A stretch of 64,000 bases of DNA from Tuctoria greenei (lineage: Eukaryota; Streptophyta; Magnoliopsida; Poales; Poaceae), in assembly GCA_036927565.1 (NCBI GenBank), contig JAYESD010000001.1, positions 253,733,097 to 253,797,096 of the forward strand. The letters are read 5' to 3'. The notes under the pieces are model-generated. The model was not told the origin of the DNA, ran no database searches, and saw nothing but the letters and a program-made list of their open reading frames with translations. Shown here one piece after another: positions 20,813 to 32,394 of the stretch (the first letter of the stretch is position 1; each line of letters opens with the position of its first letter). A program made the position numbers and the translations under genes.

Positions 20813-22402
20813 CACTACAAGAATCTGTCAATAGGGCGTTAGAGAAATTATAACCATTAGGGCCATCGAACTTAAATAGTCTAACAACGTCGGTTTAGTC
20901 CCCCCAACGGCAAAAAATATATAACTGTCGGTCCTTTTGTGGCGGCCGACGGCCATAATAATTTAGGTCGGTTCCTCCAAAAATCTCGACGGCCTTACCT
21001 AAAGGCGTCGGTTTCTCCCCCCAGACCGACTGTCATATGTTGGACCTGGCACCGCCTGAAAATATCCTCTCCCGCCCAAGCATTAAAACCACCGGTTTGC
21101 AGTGTTGCCTGATGTTTATAAACTATAGCTGTCGGCTTCAGATTCTAAGCTAACGACTACATCTGTTGGCCCCCGATTCTCTCTCGTACCCTACAAATTT
21201 TCAATCCTCTACACAGTCCCTCTTTTTGATATTCGCACTACTTGCAAACTGTGAAACCTAACCGCACACTACTTAAACCGCACCACCCCACACTTGCCCA
21301 CTTCTAGCCGCACACCACCAGCCGCCGTCGCACACCACCAGAATGGAGAACCTCCTGCGGGAGATCCTGCTTCCTTGGTCCTGCGGGAGATCCTGCTTCC
21401 TTGGTGGCAGAGACCTCCACTTGGTTGGTCCTTGGCGACGACGACCTCCTGCAGAAGATCCTGCTCTGTGTCAGCCTCCCCACCATCCTCCTCTAGGGAG
21501 CCTTCATTTGCCAATACTGGTAACTCCATGCCTCCGGCCCGGTCTTCCTCCACCGCTTCCAGGCACGCCACCCGCATTGTGCATCCTCTGAGTCTACCTC
21601 ACCTCCGAGGCGCTTGGACGTTTGCGGTTCGTTTGAGTCCACCCGCTGTTACCGGATCGGAGCTCAGCACCGCTGCCACCCACCAGGCCAGCGCCTTCTT
21701 TGCCGATGCCTGAGGGGTCCTCTACAAACTCCGTCCTTGACACCCGCGGCGGCTGCCTCCTCGTCTCAACTCTCGACGACTGCTATGAGTCAACGGAGCT
21801 CATGTGCTCCCTTGCCGGTACGGTGATTCCCAACAGTGTGGATGGGTTGGCGTGGGTGAACTTTGTCGTCTCCTCGTCCCCTTTGCCAATGAGTTAGGGC
21901 CGCGCTAGACGTTCGGTAAGCTTCGCATTAAAAAAATAAAAAAGTGTTGACGATCTCTCAATCCAATGACTGAGTAAGAATTAACGGTTAAAAAAAATAA
22001 AAATATGGTAGCAAGCTCCAGAGGAATCCAATGAACGAGCATGAGTTACTTGAAGTGCGGTTAAACAAATGAAAATGTATTGGTTAAAGGTGTCAGGTGA
22101 GATGGACAGCCGACGGTTTTATTCCAATAAAGCTGCCGGTGAGCCCCAAGGCCGACAGCTGTGCAGAAATGAAATGTGTCAGTATTTGGCCGATGGTTAT
22201 AAAGATTAAATGTATCGGCATCTGAAACTGACAAATTTAATTAAGAGTTAAATGTGCCGGGACTGACAATTTTATGAGTTAAAAACATCGAATCAAGAGC
22301 GTTGGCTTAAGCCGACGGTTCACCAACGGTTATAAAGTATGTACGTCAGCAATAGAAGGAAACCGACGGTTATAAGGCCAACGACCTTTCACTCGTTTCT
22401 TG
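20813..22402. mobile_element. CACTA1, copy B, with damaged right end
   Basis: The left end is CACTACAAGAATC, preceded by GGA. At the right the element reads '...ctcgtttcttg' and jumps straight to 'aacttag'. The seven bases TAGTGGG, that is the terminal bases plus most of the GGA target repeat, are missing. The insertion site and content are otherwise those of 4127-5721. With one terminus lost, this copy should be immobile. Confidence 0.85.
21294..21713 (+). CDS. Possible captured ORF in CACTA1 (copy B)
   Basis: Same 139-codon frame as 4612-5031, full length without stop or frameshift but with many substitutions. It has the same caveats: GC-rich composition, several frames open, no recognised domain. 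Confidence 0.25.
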   Translation: MPTSSRTPPAAVAHHQNGEPPAGDPASLVLREILLPWWQRPPLGWSLATTTSCRRSCSVSASPPSSSREPSFANTGNSMPPARSSSTASRHATRIVHPLSLPHLRGAWTFAVRLSPPAVTGSELSTAATHQASAFFADA

Positions 22403-22529
22403 AACTTAGATTTGACTATTGTTAGCCTTCTTTAGGAAGGATACAGTAGGACTTGGCAATCAGTGATTATTTGGCTGGATTCTGGTGTTGATTCAGTTGT
22501 TGGAACTTTTACCTCACATTCTATTATTT

Positions 22530-23360
22530 TATATATGAAACTGTGTGTGTTGGAGTGCATGCATTCTTGTGCATGCAAGCGTATGTGTGTGTGTGTGTGT
22601 GTGTGTGTCTGTGATGTTCTTATTATCTAAAAAATATGCTAATTTGCATTAGGAGATCAAACTGGCAAAGGTAATAAGTCAGCTTCAGATATATTCTGAT
22701 GTTCAGCATTTTACCATTTTCATAGTATCTAGACGTCCAAAGATTGTGATGTTAAAGAAACAATGTTTTAATACATCGCTAATGTTTGTACATGATAATA
22801 GTGTAACTACTTCAACGAATACACATATGAATATAACATACAGACCAGCCATTTTACAACCTTCCGTCCATAATCATCACCGTTGTTGAAAACTTCATTT
22901 TGGGCAGCAGGGATGACTCTCATGAGTTCATTATGTATCCACTATTTTCTTTGTGGCATTCTGCATAACATTATTTGCAAGGTACAACAAAGATAACCTC
23001 TTTGTAGTAGAAGATGTGCGAAATTCAGATTTCCATGTTTCAACAACTTCTCAGTGGTAACGACCATGAGAGATACACCACTTTGACGAATCTTTCCTTT
23101 TGTTAAGTATAACATTATATGAACAAGTATAATGACGCTTGTATGTTATCCTTGTTTCATGAGGAAACTATCACACAACAAAAGCAGTTTAGAAAATACC
23201 AGAAGCTGACTTATAACTTTTGCCACATTGAAATCCTAATACAAATGAGCATATTTTTTACATATTCAGCACATCACACACACACACGCACGCTACGCAC
23301 GTACACAAACACAAACACAGGCGCGCACGCGCATACAAACACAAGGTTTCATAAATAAAT
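22530..23360. repeat. Inverted repeat with TG/CA arms (copy B)
   Basis: Counterpart of 5870-6760. Here the left arm has a pure (GT)n of about 14 units with fewer CG steps, and the right arm has CA/CG mixed repeats (about 23273-23340). Confidence 0.55.
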
Positions 23361-23879
23361 AAAGTGGAATCTGAGGTAAAAGTTCCAGCAACTTGAATTA
23401 GGTTGCAAGAATCCCGTAACAATGCAATTTTTTTAAGAAAAAATGTTTTTTCTTTAGGAAGGTGAAATGCCTAAGCAAAGCGTAAATTTCCTAAATATGA
23501 CTTATAAGATGAAAAAAGGTATTTGATTGTGGTTCAAGTAATATAAGATAAATATATGTAAAACATGAAATCCACAGATCCTGGAATATAATTTCGAAGC
23601 AACATGAACGTAAGCAAACCGGGGGGGGGGGGGGGGAGCAAGTATCATTTGGAAATATTAAAATGTTATAGTGAAAAGACAATAAAGCCAATTTATCTAA
23701 GAGACAACACATATGGTTAGAAAGTTACTAATGCATACTAACACCAATAATTACATCTATAATTATTACTTTCTTGGACACATCAAGAGTTTACAGAGAT
23801 CAAATTTTACAAATATGCTGAAAGCTTATCTTATAATAAAAAACACTAGAGAGTTCGAACTATATATTCATATTGCTTC

Positions 23880-24236
23880 AAAAATTGAATTTTCTGCTGG
23901 AAGCTGTGAGGATTCAGCTAGTGCTATTGTTAAAACTAATATATCAACCACATCTCAAAACAGTTTTGCGAGTGCTATTCCATTAAAAAATGAAGCTGAA
24001 AATGGTGTCTCTGATGTGTTTGTGAAAAAAAAAAGGTTCTCAAGATGATTCTACTGCTGCAAGTATTGATACGTCTTTGTTAACACCTAGACAACATATT
24101 GAGGTTTCTAATAAACCAATGACAGATGATTCTGATCATGCTTCAAATGGTTTATCATTGATGTCTCAAGAAGTACAAGGTGATTGCACCATTGCTAATT
24201 TGAAGGTACAATGCTGTTCTATTTTCCAATCAGAAT
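23880..24236 (+). pseudogene. Ser-rich coding remnant (copy B)
   Basis: The best preserved version of the remnant. A frame rich in Ser, Asn, Asp and Thr (IEFSAGSCEDSASAIVK...) runs to the A10 run at about 24028, shifts frame there, and continues to a TGA just before the protease segment. It is probably a low-complexity linker; no family recognised. Confidence 0.3.
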
Positions 24237-24700
24237 GAAAAATAAAAGAAAAGGCATGCAAGTTAATTATTGATGGTGGAAGTTTCACTATTATGTTATT
24301 TGTTCGGATGTGGAACATACATTGTCTTTGTCAACATGGAGGCTGCCTACTCCACGTTATATGCAGTGGATGAATCAAAAGTGGTACACTGAGAATCACT
24401 CACAAAGCAAGAGTAAAATTTGCAGTGGCAACCATATTGATAGTGTAGACTACGATGTGGTGCCGATGAGTGCATGGCATTTGGTGTTGGGGAGGCCAAT
24501 GGCAGTTCGATCGTGATGCAACGCATGGGGGCCGTTCCAATAATTATTCATTCATGCATAAAGTTATATCTCATGTGCTGAAGCCGAGGAAGGAAAGTGC
24601 TATCAATGCAACACAGTTTCCTGCTGTTTCGAAAAGAGAAAAGGGCACCCAAAGACACCCCAAAGCAGAGGATGGCAGTGCTCCAGGGGGAGAAGAATGA
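24237..24700 (+). pseudogene. Ty3/gypsy retropepsin fossil (copy B)
   Basis: The active site reads LIIDGGSFT, the canonical plant gypsy form. The frame then breaks near 24304 and again near 24480-24500, where LVLGRP is separated from QFDRDATHGG by a one-base insertion. It ends at a TGA around 24700. The most intact active site among the four copies. Confidence 0.8.
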
Positions 24701-25262
24701 TGTAGTTATTCCAGTTCGTTTGCATGCTGCCAGTGGTTCAAAAGATGTTACAATGCTTGAGGTTCATGGCTATGAAACAAGTTGCAGTGATCAAAATACT
24801 TGAAGGAGAAGATTGGCTCTATGCCTATTAGTTTGAAGGAGAGGAAGAAATATATTTCATATGAACTGATGCTTGCAAAGTATACTTTTATAGGAGCTGA
24901 ATTCAAAGCCAGATACATTAATACAGTTGCTGCAAATATGAGAAAACTAATTGATGCACCCGCAAAGCCAAGAGGCGGCTTTGATCCAAGGGGGGGAGTA
25001 TGATGAGGCTTTTGCCCTTTCAGATAACTATTTGAGTCTTGTTAAATGTTCATCCAATAATTCAAGCAAGATTATTCAGATTGGTCCTTTTTCTTTTGAT
25101 CTGATTGGCGTGGCTGGATCAATAGTTGTTGATGTTTTGCCGTGCACAAAAATGTTTAGGAGTACTAAAAATCTGTGCAGGGAAGAGAAGCATGGAGTAA
25201 GGAACACGAAACAATATTTATATGCTAGTATTAAGCTTCTCGAGATCAACAGAAGCCCAACG
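24650..25262 (+). pseudogene. Unrecognised coding remnant (copy B)
   Basis: Corresponds to 8064-8640. It is broken by a TGA at 24802 after a local rearrangement that replaces 'cattgaagattgg'. Its second part is an open frame of 104 codons (24951-25265) holding the hydrophobic IGVAGSIVV segment. Confidence 0.35.
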
Positions 25263-25381
25263 TGAGGATATATGCAATCAGTTATGCTTCTTTAATTTGA
25301 GAATGTAAGCAGGAGTATTAACAACCTTGCCGTATTATTTTATGACTTGCAAGAGTCTTAGTCATATATATGAGTGGTAGT

Positions 25382-26756
25382 CACTACTACAAAAAACATT
25401 TTTACAGGCGCTTCTATATTTTTTTTACAGACGGTCCATTAAAAGTGCTGCCTGTTATGTCAGATGAGTTAGTAACTGCCTGTGATAATAGAATATCACA
25501 GGTGGTCCGTAACAATAAACCGCCTGTGAAAATGTATTAATTTTCACAGGCGGTCCGTAACAAAAACCGCGTGTGATAATAGTCATTATCACAGGCGGTC
25601 CGTAACAAACAACCGTCTGTGAAAATATAATGATTTTCACAGGCGGTCTGTAACATAAAAACCGACGTGATAATGATGGCTTCTCATTGGTCTGCTGTTT
25701 CATCCCACGGATCACTCTTGGACTTCGTGTCTCCGCTGTCCGCTGCTTATCGATCCAACGACTCAGTTAGAAGCCACATGATAGATGTGTCTATAACAGC
25801 AGCAGCCACGGTTCAGTCCGTGATCCTCCGTCAGCCTCCCAAGGTACGGCTTCCGGCGGCATCTCGCAAGGCGCGGCTGCCGGCGGCCTCTCTCAAGGCG
25901 CGACTAAGGCGCGACTTCGGTTGCTCCAGACCTCGGCGGCTCCGGCGCGGCCTCCTAACGAGTGCGAGCCCTGCCGACGCGAGCACGGGCGCGGATCTGG
26001 CACAGTCTACCTCGGGCTCCCGGCGGCGCGGCTGCCGGCGGCCTCTCTCAAGGCGCGACTAAGGCGCGAATTCGGTTGCTCTGGACCTCGATGGCTCCGG
26101 CGCGGCCTCCCGACGAGCGCGAGCCCTGTCGACGCGAGCACGGACGCGGATCTGGCAGAGTCTACCTCGGGCTCCCGGCGGCATGGCTCCAGCGCGCCTC
26201 CCGGCGAGCGCGCGCCCTGCCGGTGTGAGCACGGGCACAGATCCGGCGCGGTCTACCTCGGGCACCCGGTGGCGCGGTCTACCTCAGGCTCTCGACGGCG
26301 CGGCTCCTCCGGCTCCAAGCGGCACGGCCTCGTCGGGCTTCGGGCGGCACAGCTCCTCCGGCTCTCGGCGGTGCGACCTCCTTCGACACTTGGCAGCGCT
26401 CTTCCGGCTCCCGGCAACGCGGCGTCCTCCAGGCGGCGCGGCCTCTTCTAACTCCCGGCGGCACATGTGAATTTTTTTTGTTTCACTAGCCATTTTCACA
26501 GGCGGTTTTTAATTAAAAACCGCCTGTGAAAATGTATTTTCACAGGCGGTTCTTAATTAAAAACTGCCTGTAAAAATCTATTTTCACAGACGGTTTTTTA
26601 TTACCGACCGCCTGTGAAAATGTAGTTTCATAGGCAGATTATGCCACTGCCTGTGTTAATCGATCATTTTCACAGGCTCTTCGTTACAGGCGGTTTTTAA
26701 AACCGTATGCGATAATATATTTAGAACCGCCTGCGATGAAGCATTTTGTAGTAGTG
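25382..26756. mobile_element. CACTA3, non-autonomous CACTA transposon (only in copy B)
   Basis: Terminal inverted repeats CACTACTACAAAA and TTTTGTAGTAGTG are perfect over 13 bp, and a direct repeat AGT flanks the element (25379-25381 and 26757-26759). The empty site is visible in A (near 8750), A' (near 14092) and C (near 38383). Subterminal regions carry many copies of 'ttttcacaggcggt' and its complement. The centre (about 25830-26460) is very GC-rich. No transposase is present. Being absent from A, A' and C, it inserted after the unit duplicated. Confidence 0.92.
25871..26180 (+). repeat. 155-bp tandem duplication inside CACTA3
   Basis: Two copies start at 25871 and 26026 ('gcgcggctgccggcggcc'), with about 90% identity by eye. 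Further degenerate pieces ('cacgggc', 'tctacctcgggc', 'cggcggcgcg') continue to about 26460. Plus-strand frames of 131 and 176 codons here are Ala/Arg/Pro-rich and probably compositional. Confidence 0.7.
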
Positions 26757-28218
26757 AGTCATTGGTACCTGCGTGTACCAGGATGAATCAGTTTTGTTAT
26801 AGTCAAGGTCCGTATTGTGATCCAGGTCAATTTGTTTAACTAGTGGAGTCAATTGGTTTCTGTTTTGGACTCTAACGTGTGATGGGTGCCGGCGTGTACC
26901 AGGGTGAACAAGAGTCCAAGTCGTATGGGTATTGGAGTCTATCTATGAGCTCATATAGAAGGCTAGGGATGTGGTCCCTTGTAAAGGAGGATCAGATATT
27001 ATATTTTATCATGTGCTTGCTGCGTAGGAATTTCCAATCTGCTATGGAGAGGAGGTGAAGGCGATCTTCTCCTCTGATGATCTTATTGTGCAGCCATCCT
27101 TAGGGATTGGGAATGAATGTGATCAGATTATTTAATCTGAGTACGTTCTTGATTTCTTCGTAGATCCATCCTTCTGTTCGTGTTGCTTTTGCTGCGGCTG
27201 GAAGTATATTATCAGCTTGTTACGTGAAGAATTCTGTTTCTGGGTGCTTTACCCTAGTGCATGATTTCTGCCAAGAGAAAGATCTGCTTAGCTATTGAGA
27301 GGATCTGATTGGACGGTGGGGTTTTATCTTTATTCTTTTCATGTGCTGTGTATGCTCCAGACAAGAGATCCCAATCTGCTACTTGGCTGGAAAATTCTTT
27401 CCCTACTGACTCGGTCTACTAATCAGTCAGGTTCTTTTGTGGATGGTGATCAAGCAACTGCTTGAAGAGGTGATCTGGGTGTTTGCTGTACTTTCTCTTG
27501 TCCTATTCGTGGTTAAAATCAGCACCAAGGGTGGGAGCTTTGTTGTTTTTGGTTTGCATCTCCAGTAAGCCAGCTTCATCTATCAATTTTAAAGTTGTTT
27601 TCGATATATTAATTCTTGGATTGTCTAGTACCGTGAAAGATTGGGACAACATCACGGAGACACGCTCGTGTTCATATCACTTCTGCTATGAAATAAATGG
27701 GGACAGCTAATCTAGTTCAAATAGATGTCCGTCATTTATTTTTAAATGAGGTAGTACACGTGCATCATAATACATTTAATTTTCAGTTGACTGAAATCTC
27801 TGATTTCTTAAGTGAACATCGATAAACTATCTGGTTGGTATTGAACGGAGAATTAAAGACCTTCAACCTTCATCCAATGTTCTCCTCTCTCTCTCTCACT
27901 TAATTCTCTCACCCACATTGATCATCCTACCCCCTTCCCCTGGTTGTTCTCAAGAAGTTCCCCACCGCCGCCAACTCCCACCTCACACTCCCCTACCTCT
28001 CACCATTCTCAGGCCGTTCTCGTCGTGGGACCCGTACCGCTCCCCCATCATCTTTTTTTATCTCTTCTACTATTACCGTTAAGCCGACCTACTACCTCTA
28101 GAGTTTCCTTCTATGGTCGGAGCCCGTGGTGCTCGTGCAAAAATCCCACCTTCTAAAACATCAGCGAGATTTTAACATCAACATAAATCACCTTTGATTT
28201 AAATAGACTGAAAACAGA

Positions 28219-29022
28219 CACTACATGAGAAAGGCTCATTCAAGATGTGTCCGCATGAGGAACGGAGACGCGCAAAAAGAGCATTTGTGTCGTCGCGTCT
28301 CACATTATAGAGTAATCGGAGACGAGCTATTGGGCATGTCACCAATCAGTATACATGAGAGACAAGATTTAAGAACCCTCGTCTCATTTTTGTTAGAAAT
28401 CCGAGTCAACCTTTAAAGCAGCCAGTCTCCTTTTTCTATGAAATCCGAGACGAGCTTTAAGGCAGTCATATCCTTTATGTAAAATATCCGAGACGGATTT
28501 TATGACAGTCCGTCGCAGTTTTGAAGACTAATTCGAGATGGGATTTTAAAAAGTCCATCTCCTTTTGGTAAGAAGTCTGAGATGGTCTTCATGAAAGCCC
28601 ACCACAGATTTAATGACTAATCCGAGACGGCCTTCCAATAAGCTCGTCTCCTTTTTGTAATAACTGAGAGACGATCTCTAAGAATGACCGTCTCCTTTAT
28701 GTAAAAAAAATCGAGACGGGCTTTATGAAAGTCCGTCTCCTTTTTCTGAGGCTAATCCGAGACGGTCTTCAATTCAGCCCATCTCCTTTATTTATGAAAT
28801 CTGAGACAATCTTTATGTCAGCCCGTCTCCTTTTTGTGAGACTAATGTGAGAAGATCTTTAATTCAGCCCATCTCCTTTATTTATGAAATATGAGATGGT
28901 CTTTATGGTAGCTCGAAGCGGATTTAACTACAGGCAGGGTCATTATAGCACTAACAGGAGATACACTCTATTGGAAGCTAGTATCATATTAGGCGGCCCT
29001 CTGTTTATCTTGGTTGCCGGCT
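28219..29022. mobile_element. CACTA2, truncated (copy B)
   Basis: Same left terminus as 10233, with a longer run of 'gagacgg...cgtctcc' subterminal repeats than remains in copy A. No matching right terminus is seen before the TGTGACACC LTR start at 29023. The last 60 bp ('aggcggccctctg...') may already be something else. Confidence 0.6.
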
Positions 29023-30092
29023 TGTGACACCCAGTTATGAAAAAAACGAACCAAGTCAATTGTATGTGTGCCTAGGATGTTGCTTCATACATACACACTA
29101 ACATCACAAATCATACATAGAATTTAACCATGCCACAAATAATATAAATACCATGATTCTATTGCATCGGAAAATAAACTAGCGTAGGTAATCAACGGTA
29201 GTACGCAGCCTAGTGCTCCACGTTGTCTTCCAAAATATCTCTTGTAGCTGAATTAATTGTAGGGATAGCAAAGTTGAGCACATGTCATACTCAACAAGTG
29301 TGGGAAAGTATGACACGTACCTTAAATCAAGGATGGAAATAAATAGTTCATTGCAGAAAGCTCATTTTAGTTCACGAACTTATAAAGGCAACCTACAATG
29401 TCTAGGTGTGTTTAAATCCTATCACAACCAAAGTAATTATCATATCACCTATCCAATATCCTCTTTTACCATCATAATTCATTATTAAGAATCCAACAAT
29501 TAATATCATAACCATATGATAATTTCATGCCTTCTCATAACCAACCATATTCATATGACATAACCAAACTATTACCAAAACCCAAGTCTAATTCTTATCA
29601 TGTAGGTCATCCAGGTGCTCTTAATCGGGAGCACGGCCATCATGATAGTTTTACACTCTGCAGAGATAGTACCACTTTACCCACATGTTCGTGATTTCAT
29701 CACCTTTCAGTGACAAAGAGCCTCTATGTTGCCTATTCACACTTCTGTTAGGGTGTGGCCAAGGGATCACAAAATAGCCTTTCAAAAGGGACTACTAGTA
29801 TGTACGGATCCACTAAAGTTTCACTACCAGGCTTGAATCCCCATTTCCCACCCACGAGACCCCTCGTGTGCCATGCAATTCCCAGGGTAGCCCTAATCGA
29901 CTCCCGTTCCCCATGCCATCCAATGGTCCATACAATATCAACAACACACCTAATTACTCAGCTATGTTGCACCCATATTTGGCCTTTTGGTGGCACTGAT
30001 GTTCTGCCATATTCTCATATGGACCGGTCCTTAGATCTAAGAGCGGAGATATCCACGTCAATACTTGATCTGCATCACTTCCAATGATCACG
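29023..30092 (+). mobile_element. Tekay-like LTR remnant (copy B)
   Basis: Begins TGTGACACCC and resembles the start of the solo LTR at 10746-12843 read on its minus strand. It includes a 'cggccatcatgatagtttt' block that also matches that LTR. It matches 40654-41466 plus 57431-57701 in copy C, the remnant interrupted there by a later insertion. The other LTR end is not reached: copia sequence takes over at about 30093. No intact ORF. Confidence 0.6.
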
Positions 30093-30149
30093 TCGCTCGT
30101 GCCAAGTTCTTTAAGTGTGGAGATAAAACTATTTACCAATTGGCAACCT

Positions 30150-31099
30150 GTAAAGCCCTTTTTATTCTTGTTGTTGTTTGCATAGGAGGACTTGAACTTT
30201 GTTTGCTTCTCATCATGGGAAGTAGGACCTGAAAGATTAGAGCAATCTATATGAAAATGTCATGTCTTACCACATTTGAAGCATCGTGGATAAACACTAC
30301 TTCCTCTTCTTCGAGTTGTCACATTTTACAATGCTTTTGAGAATCGAGTAGAAAGAAGTGCTAGCTCCTCCTCTGGAAACTCCTCAATATGTTCAAGGGT
30401 TAGAGAGGACAACAAAGCAAGTGTACCACATGATGAAGATTGGCTAGAGCTAGGCATGTGATGTTGAGAAACAAATGCAAGAGACTTGTTGGGGTTCTTA
30501 CATGAGATTATGTCAATTTCATGTGTTTTTAACTTGGAATATAGCACATATAATGTAAGTGTACTCATTATAGTGGAATCACGAATAGATGTAACATTCA
30601 TCTCCCAAATTGACATTTCTAATGCACTTAGTAATTGCCTAGCATTTTCAGCATCTGGAAAATTAACATTGACACTACGCAAGTTGCTGAGAATTTTGTT
30701 AAAGCGAGAAAAGAGCTCATCGATTGACTCACCGGGTTGCATCTCAACGCGCATGTATTCTTTCATGAACATGTCTTTGCTCACCTCCTTGATAGTGTTG
30801 GATCCTTCATGATAATCACATAGAGCTTTCCAAACATCGTATGCAGATTGGAGGTGCGCAACTCGATCGAAGTTACTTTGAGTCAATCCTTGTATGATCA
30901 AGTTCTGCGCCTTGTTGTTATTGTCGACATCTCTCATGTTTGTAGCGGTGAATTGATCGTTTGGCAGCACGTTGTAAGGCTTGTACACCTTTTCCAATAT
31001 TTTGAAGCCTTGCGTCTGGATGAAAGCCTCCATACATGCCTTCCAAACTGGAAAATCAATGCTACTAAACACATAAGGTTTTGTAGAGTATTTCTCCAT
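30150..31099 (-). pseudogene. Copia gag (UBN2/DUF4219-type) with broken zinc knuckle
   Basis: From the ATG at 31099 a 257-codon frame shows the DUF4219/UBN2 gag of Ty1/copia elements. The N-terminal F..WK.CMEAF segment, the VWKALCDYHEGS block and the ESIDELFSRFNKILSNL segment are all recognisable. The frame meets TAA at 30326. Continuing in the same frame gives a CCHC knuckle (CFKC...HFHIDC) in which one residue is a TGA stop. Gag would form the virus-like particle in the cytoplasm. Two stops and the absence of pol make this a pseudogene. Confidence 0.75.
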
Positions 31100-31146
31100 G
31101 ATGATTAGTCAAAACACGTGCAAATCACAAAGGTTAGAGCACCGTG

Positions 31147-31158
31147 GCTCTGATACCA
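31147..31158 (-). other. Primer-binding site (initiator Met tRNA) of copia fragment
   Basis: The minus strand reads TGGTATCAGAGC, the standard 3'-end complement of initiator tRNA-Met, two bases inside the LTR end at 31161. Confidence 0.85.
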
Positions 31159-31160
31159 AT

Positions 31161-31438
31161 TGTAGGATCGAAGAGCACTTGAAAAGCTACTAGAGGGGGT
31201 GAATGGTAGATGAAAACCTTTTCAACGGAGGCAATGAAAACCCCTCGACAGAAAATTAATCTGTTAAGAAACCATGTGTGCAACTGATCTAAACATGTTC
31301 AATCGTGGAAAAAGTAGTATATAATATAGATAATAAAGTCACAAAGACACGAAAACAAGAATCACAGAAAACCATCAAGAAAAACTCAAGTTATGATTGA
31401 AAGATCAAATAAAGGTCAATCTATCCTATCCGACTAAA
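31161..31438 (-). repeat. Copia 5' LTR, 3' portion
   Basis: On the minus strand the LTR ends ...CGATCCTACA. Only 278 bp are present before the N run, so length and promoter cannot be judged. Confidence 0.6.
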
Positions 31439-31538
31439 NNNNNNNNNNNNNNNNNNNNNNNNNNNNNNNNNNNNNNNNNNNNNNNNNNNNNNNNNNNNNN
31501 NNNNNNNNNNNNNNNNNNNNNNNNNNNNNNNNNNNNNN
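31439..31538. other. Assembly gap, 100 N
   Basis: Exactly 100 N, the customary placeholder for a gap of unknown length. It separates the copia LTR from unit copy C. Any reading frame drawn across it is artificial. Confidence 0.99.
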
Positions 31539-32359
31539 GTTCCTATCAAGTTAGAAAACTATCAATGTTAGGAAAACAATTGTTGTAGGTATGTGTATGT
31601 GTTGTAGTTAATGATATTACTTGATCTATAAGTTAGATCTATGTTTAAATCATCAACTATTCTTCCATTTCTCACACTGAAATGTTGCCTAATATTGCAA
31701 AATAGAAATTTAACATGTTATTTTTAAATCTAACTGTAAATCAAATCTTTTGCTAATGTTGAAAAACACCAGTCTATCCTTTCGTTTCCAGATGTCTATA
31801 TCTAAATGTTGCCTAACAGCTGGAACATGGAAATCATGTTCTCTATTAAATCCTCATACATATTCTAACATTGAACCTTGTGAAGAGATCATTATTTATG
31901 TGAATATATAGTTTGAACTATTTAATGTTTTTTTATCATTAGATAAGCTTTTATCATATTCGTAACATTTGATCTACATTATATATTGATGTTTCCAAGA
32001 AAGTAATGATGATAGAGGAAATTATTGGTATTAGTATTCATTAGTAATTTTCTAACCATATGTACTGTCTCTTGGATACATCAGTTTTATTGTCTTCTCA
32101 CTCTAACCTTTTAGTTTTCCCAAATGATACTTGCTTTCTCCCCCCTGAGCTTACATTCAAGTTGTTTCAAAATTATATTACATGAAACATGGATTCCATA
32201 TTTCTACATATATTTAGCATATATTACTGCAAGCACAATCAAATTTTTATCTTATAAGTCATATTCAGGAAATTTTCACTTTCCTTAGGCATTTCAGATT
32301 CTTTTAAAAACTTTTTTGCTTACAAAATCCTGTTTTTTTATTTATGAAACTATGAATGT

Positions 32360-32393
<34 letters not shown>

Positions 32394-32394
<1 letters not shown>

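Larger units (their letters stand above)
19236..30092 (+). repeat. Composite repeat unit, copy B
   Basis: Matches copy A from A position about 2028 to 10740 and continues with sequence shared only with copy C (CACTA2 rest, then Tekay-like LTR remnant). Differences from A and C: a single GT cassette, a private CACTA3 insertion, a damaged CACTA1 right end and a mutated TATA motif. The left inverted arm is at about 19865-20390 and the right arm at about 27670-28218. The minus-strand 78-codon ORF of A and C is broken by TAG here. Confidence 0.8.
30093..31438 (-). mobile_element. Copia element fragment: 5' LTR end, PBS and gag
   Basis: On the minus strand there is an LTR 3' end (31161), a primer-binding site, a 47-bp leader, gag, and part of a zinc knuckle. 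Then the element stops against the Tekay-like LTR remnant. Protease, integrase and RT are missing. The 5' part of the LTR runs into the assembly gap. The left junction is placed only by where copy C stops matching. Confidence 0.75.

Noticed and set aside
25440..26740. Repeated 'tttcacaggcggt' blocks resembling a CRISPR-like array
   Set aside because: They occur in both orientations, have no uniform spacers, and lie just inside CACTA termini; they are CACTA subterminal repeats.
29282..30087. ORFs in the Tekay-like LTR remnant as host genes
   Set aside because: Matching sequence in copy C lies within the same LTR remnant, and the frames are not maintained there.
31397..31588. 63-codon ORF across the gap
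   Set aside because: More than half of it is N; it is an artefact of reading through the gap.
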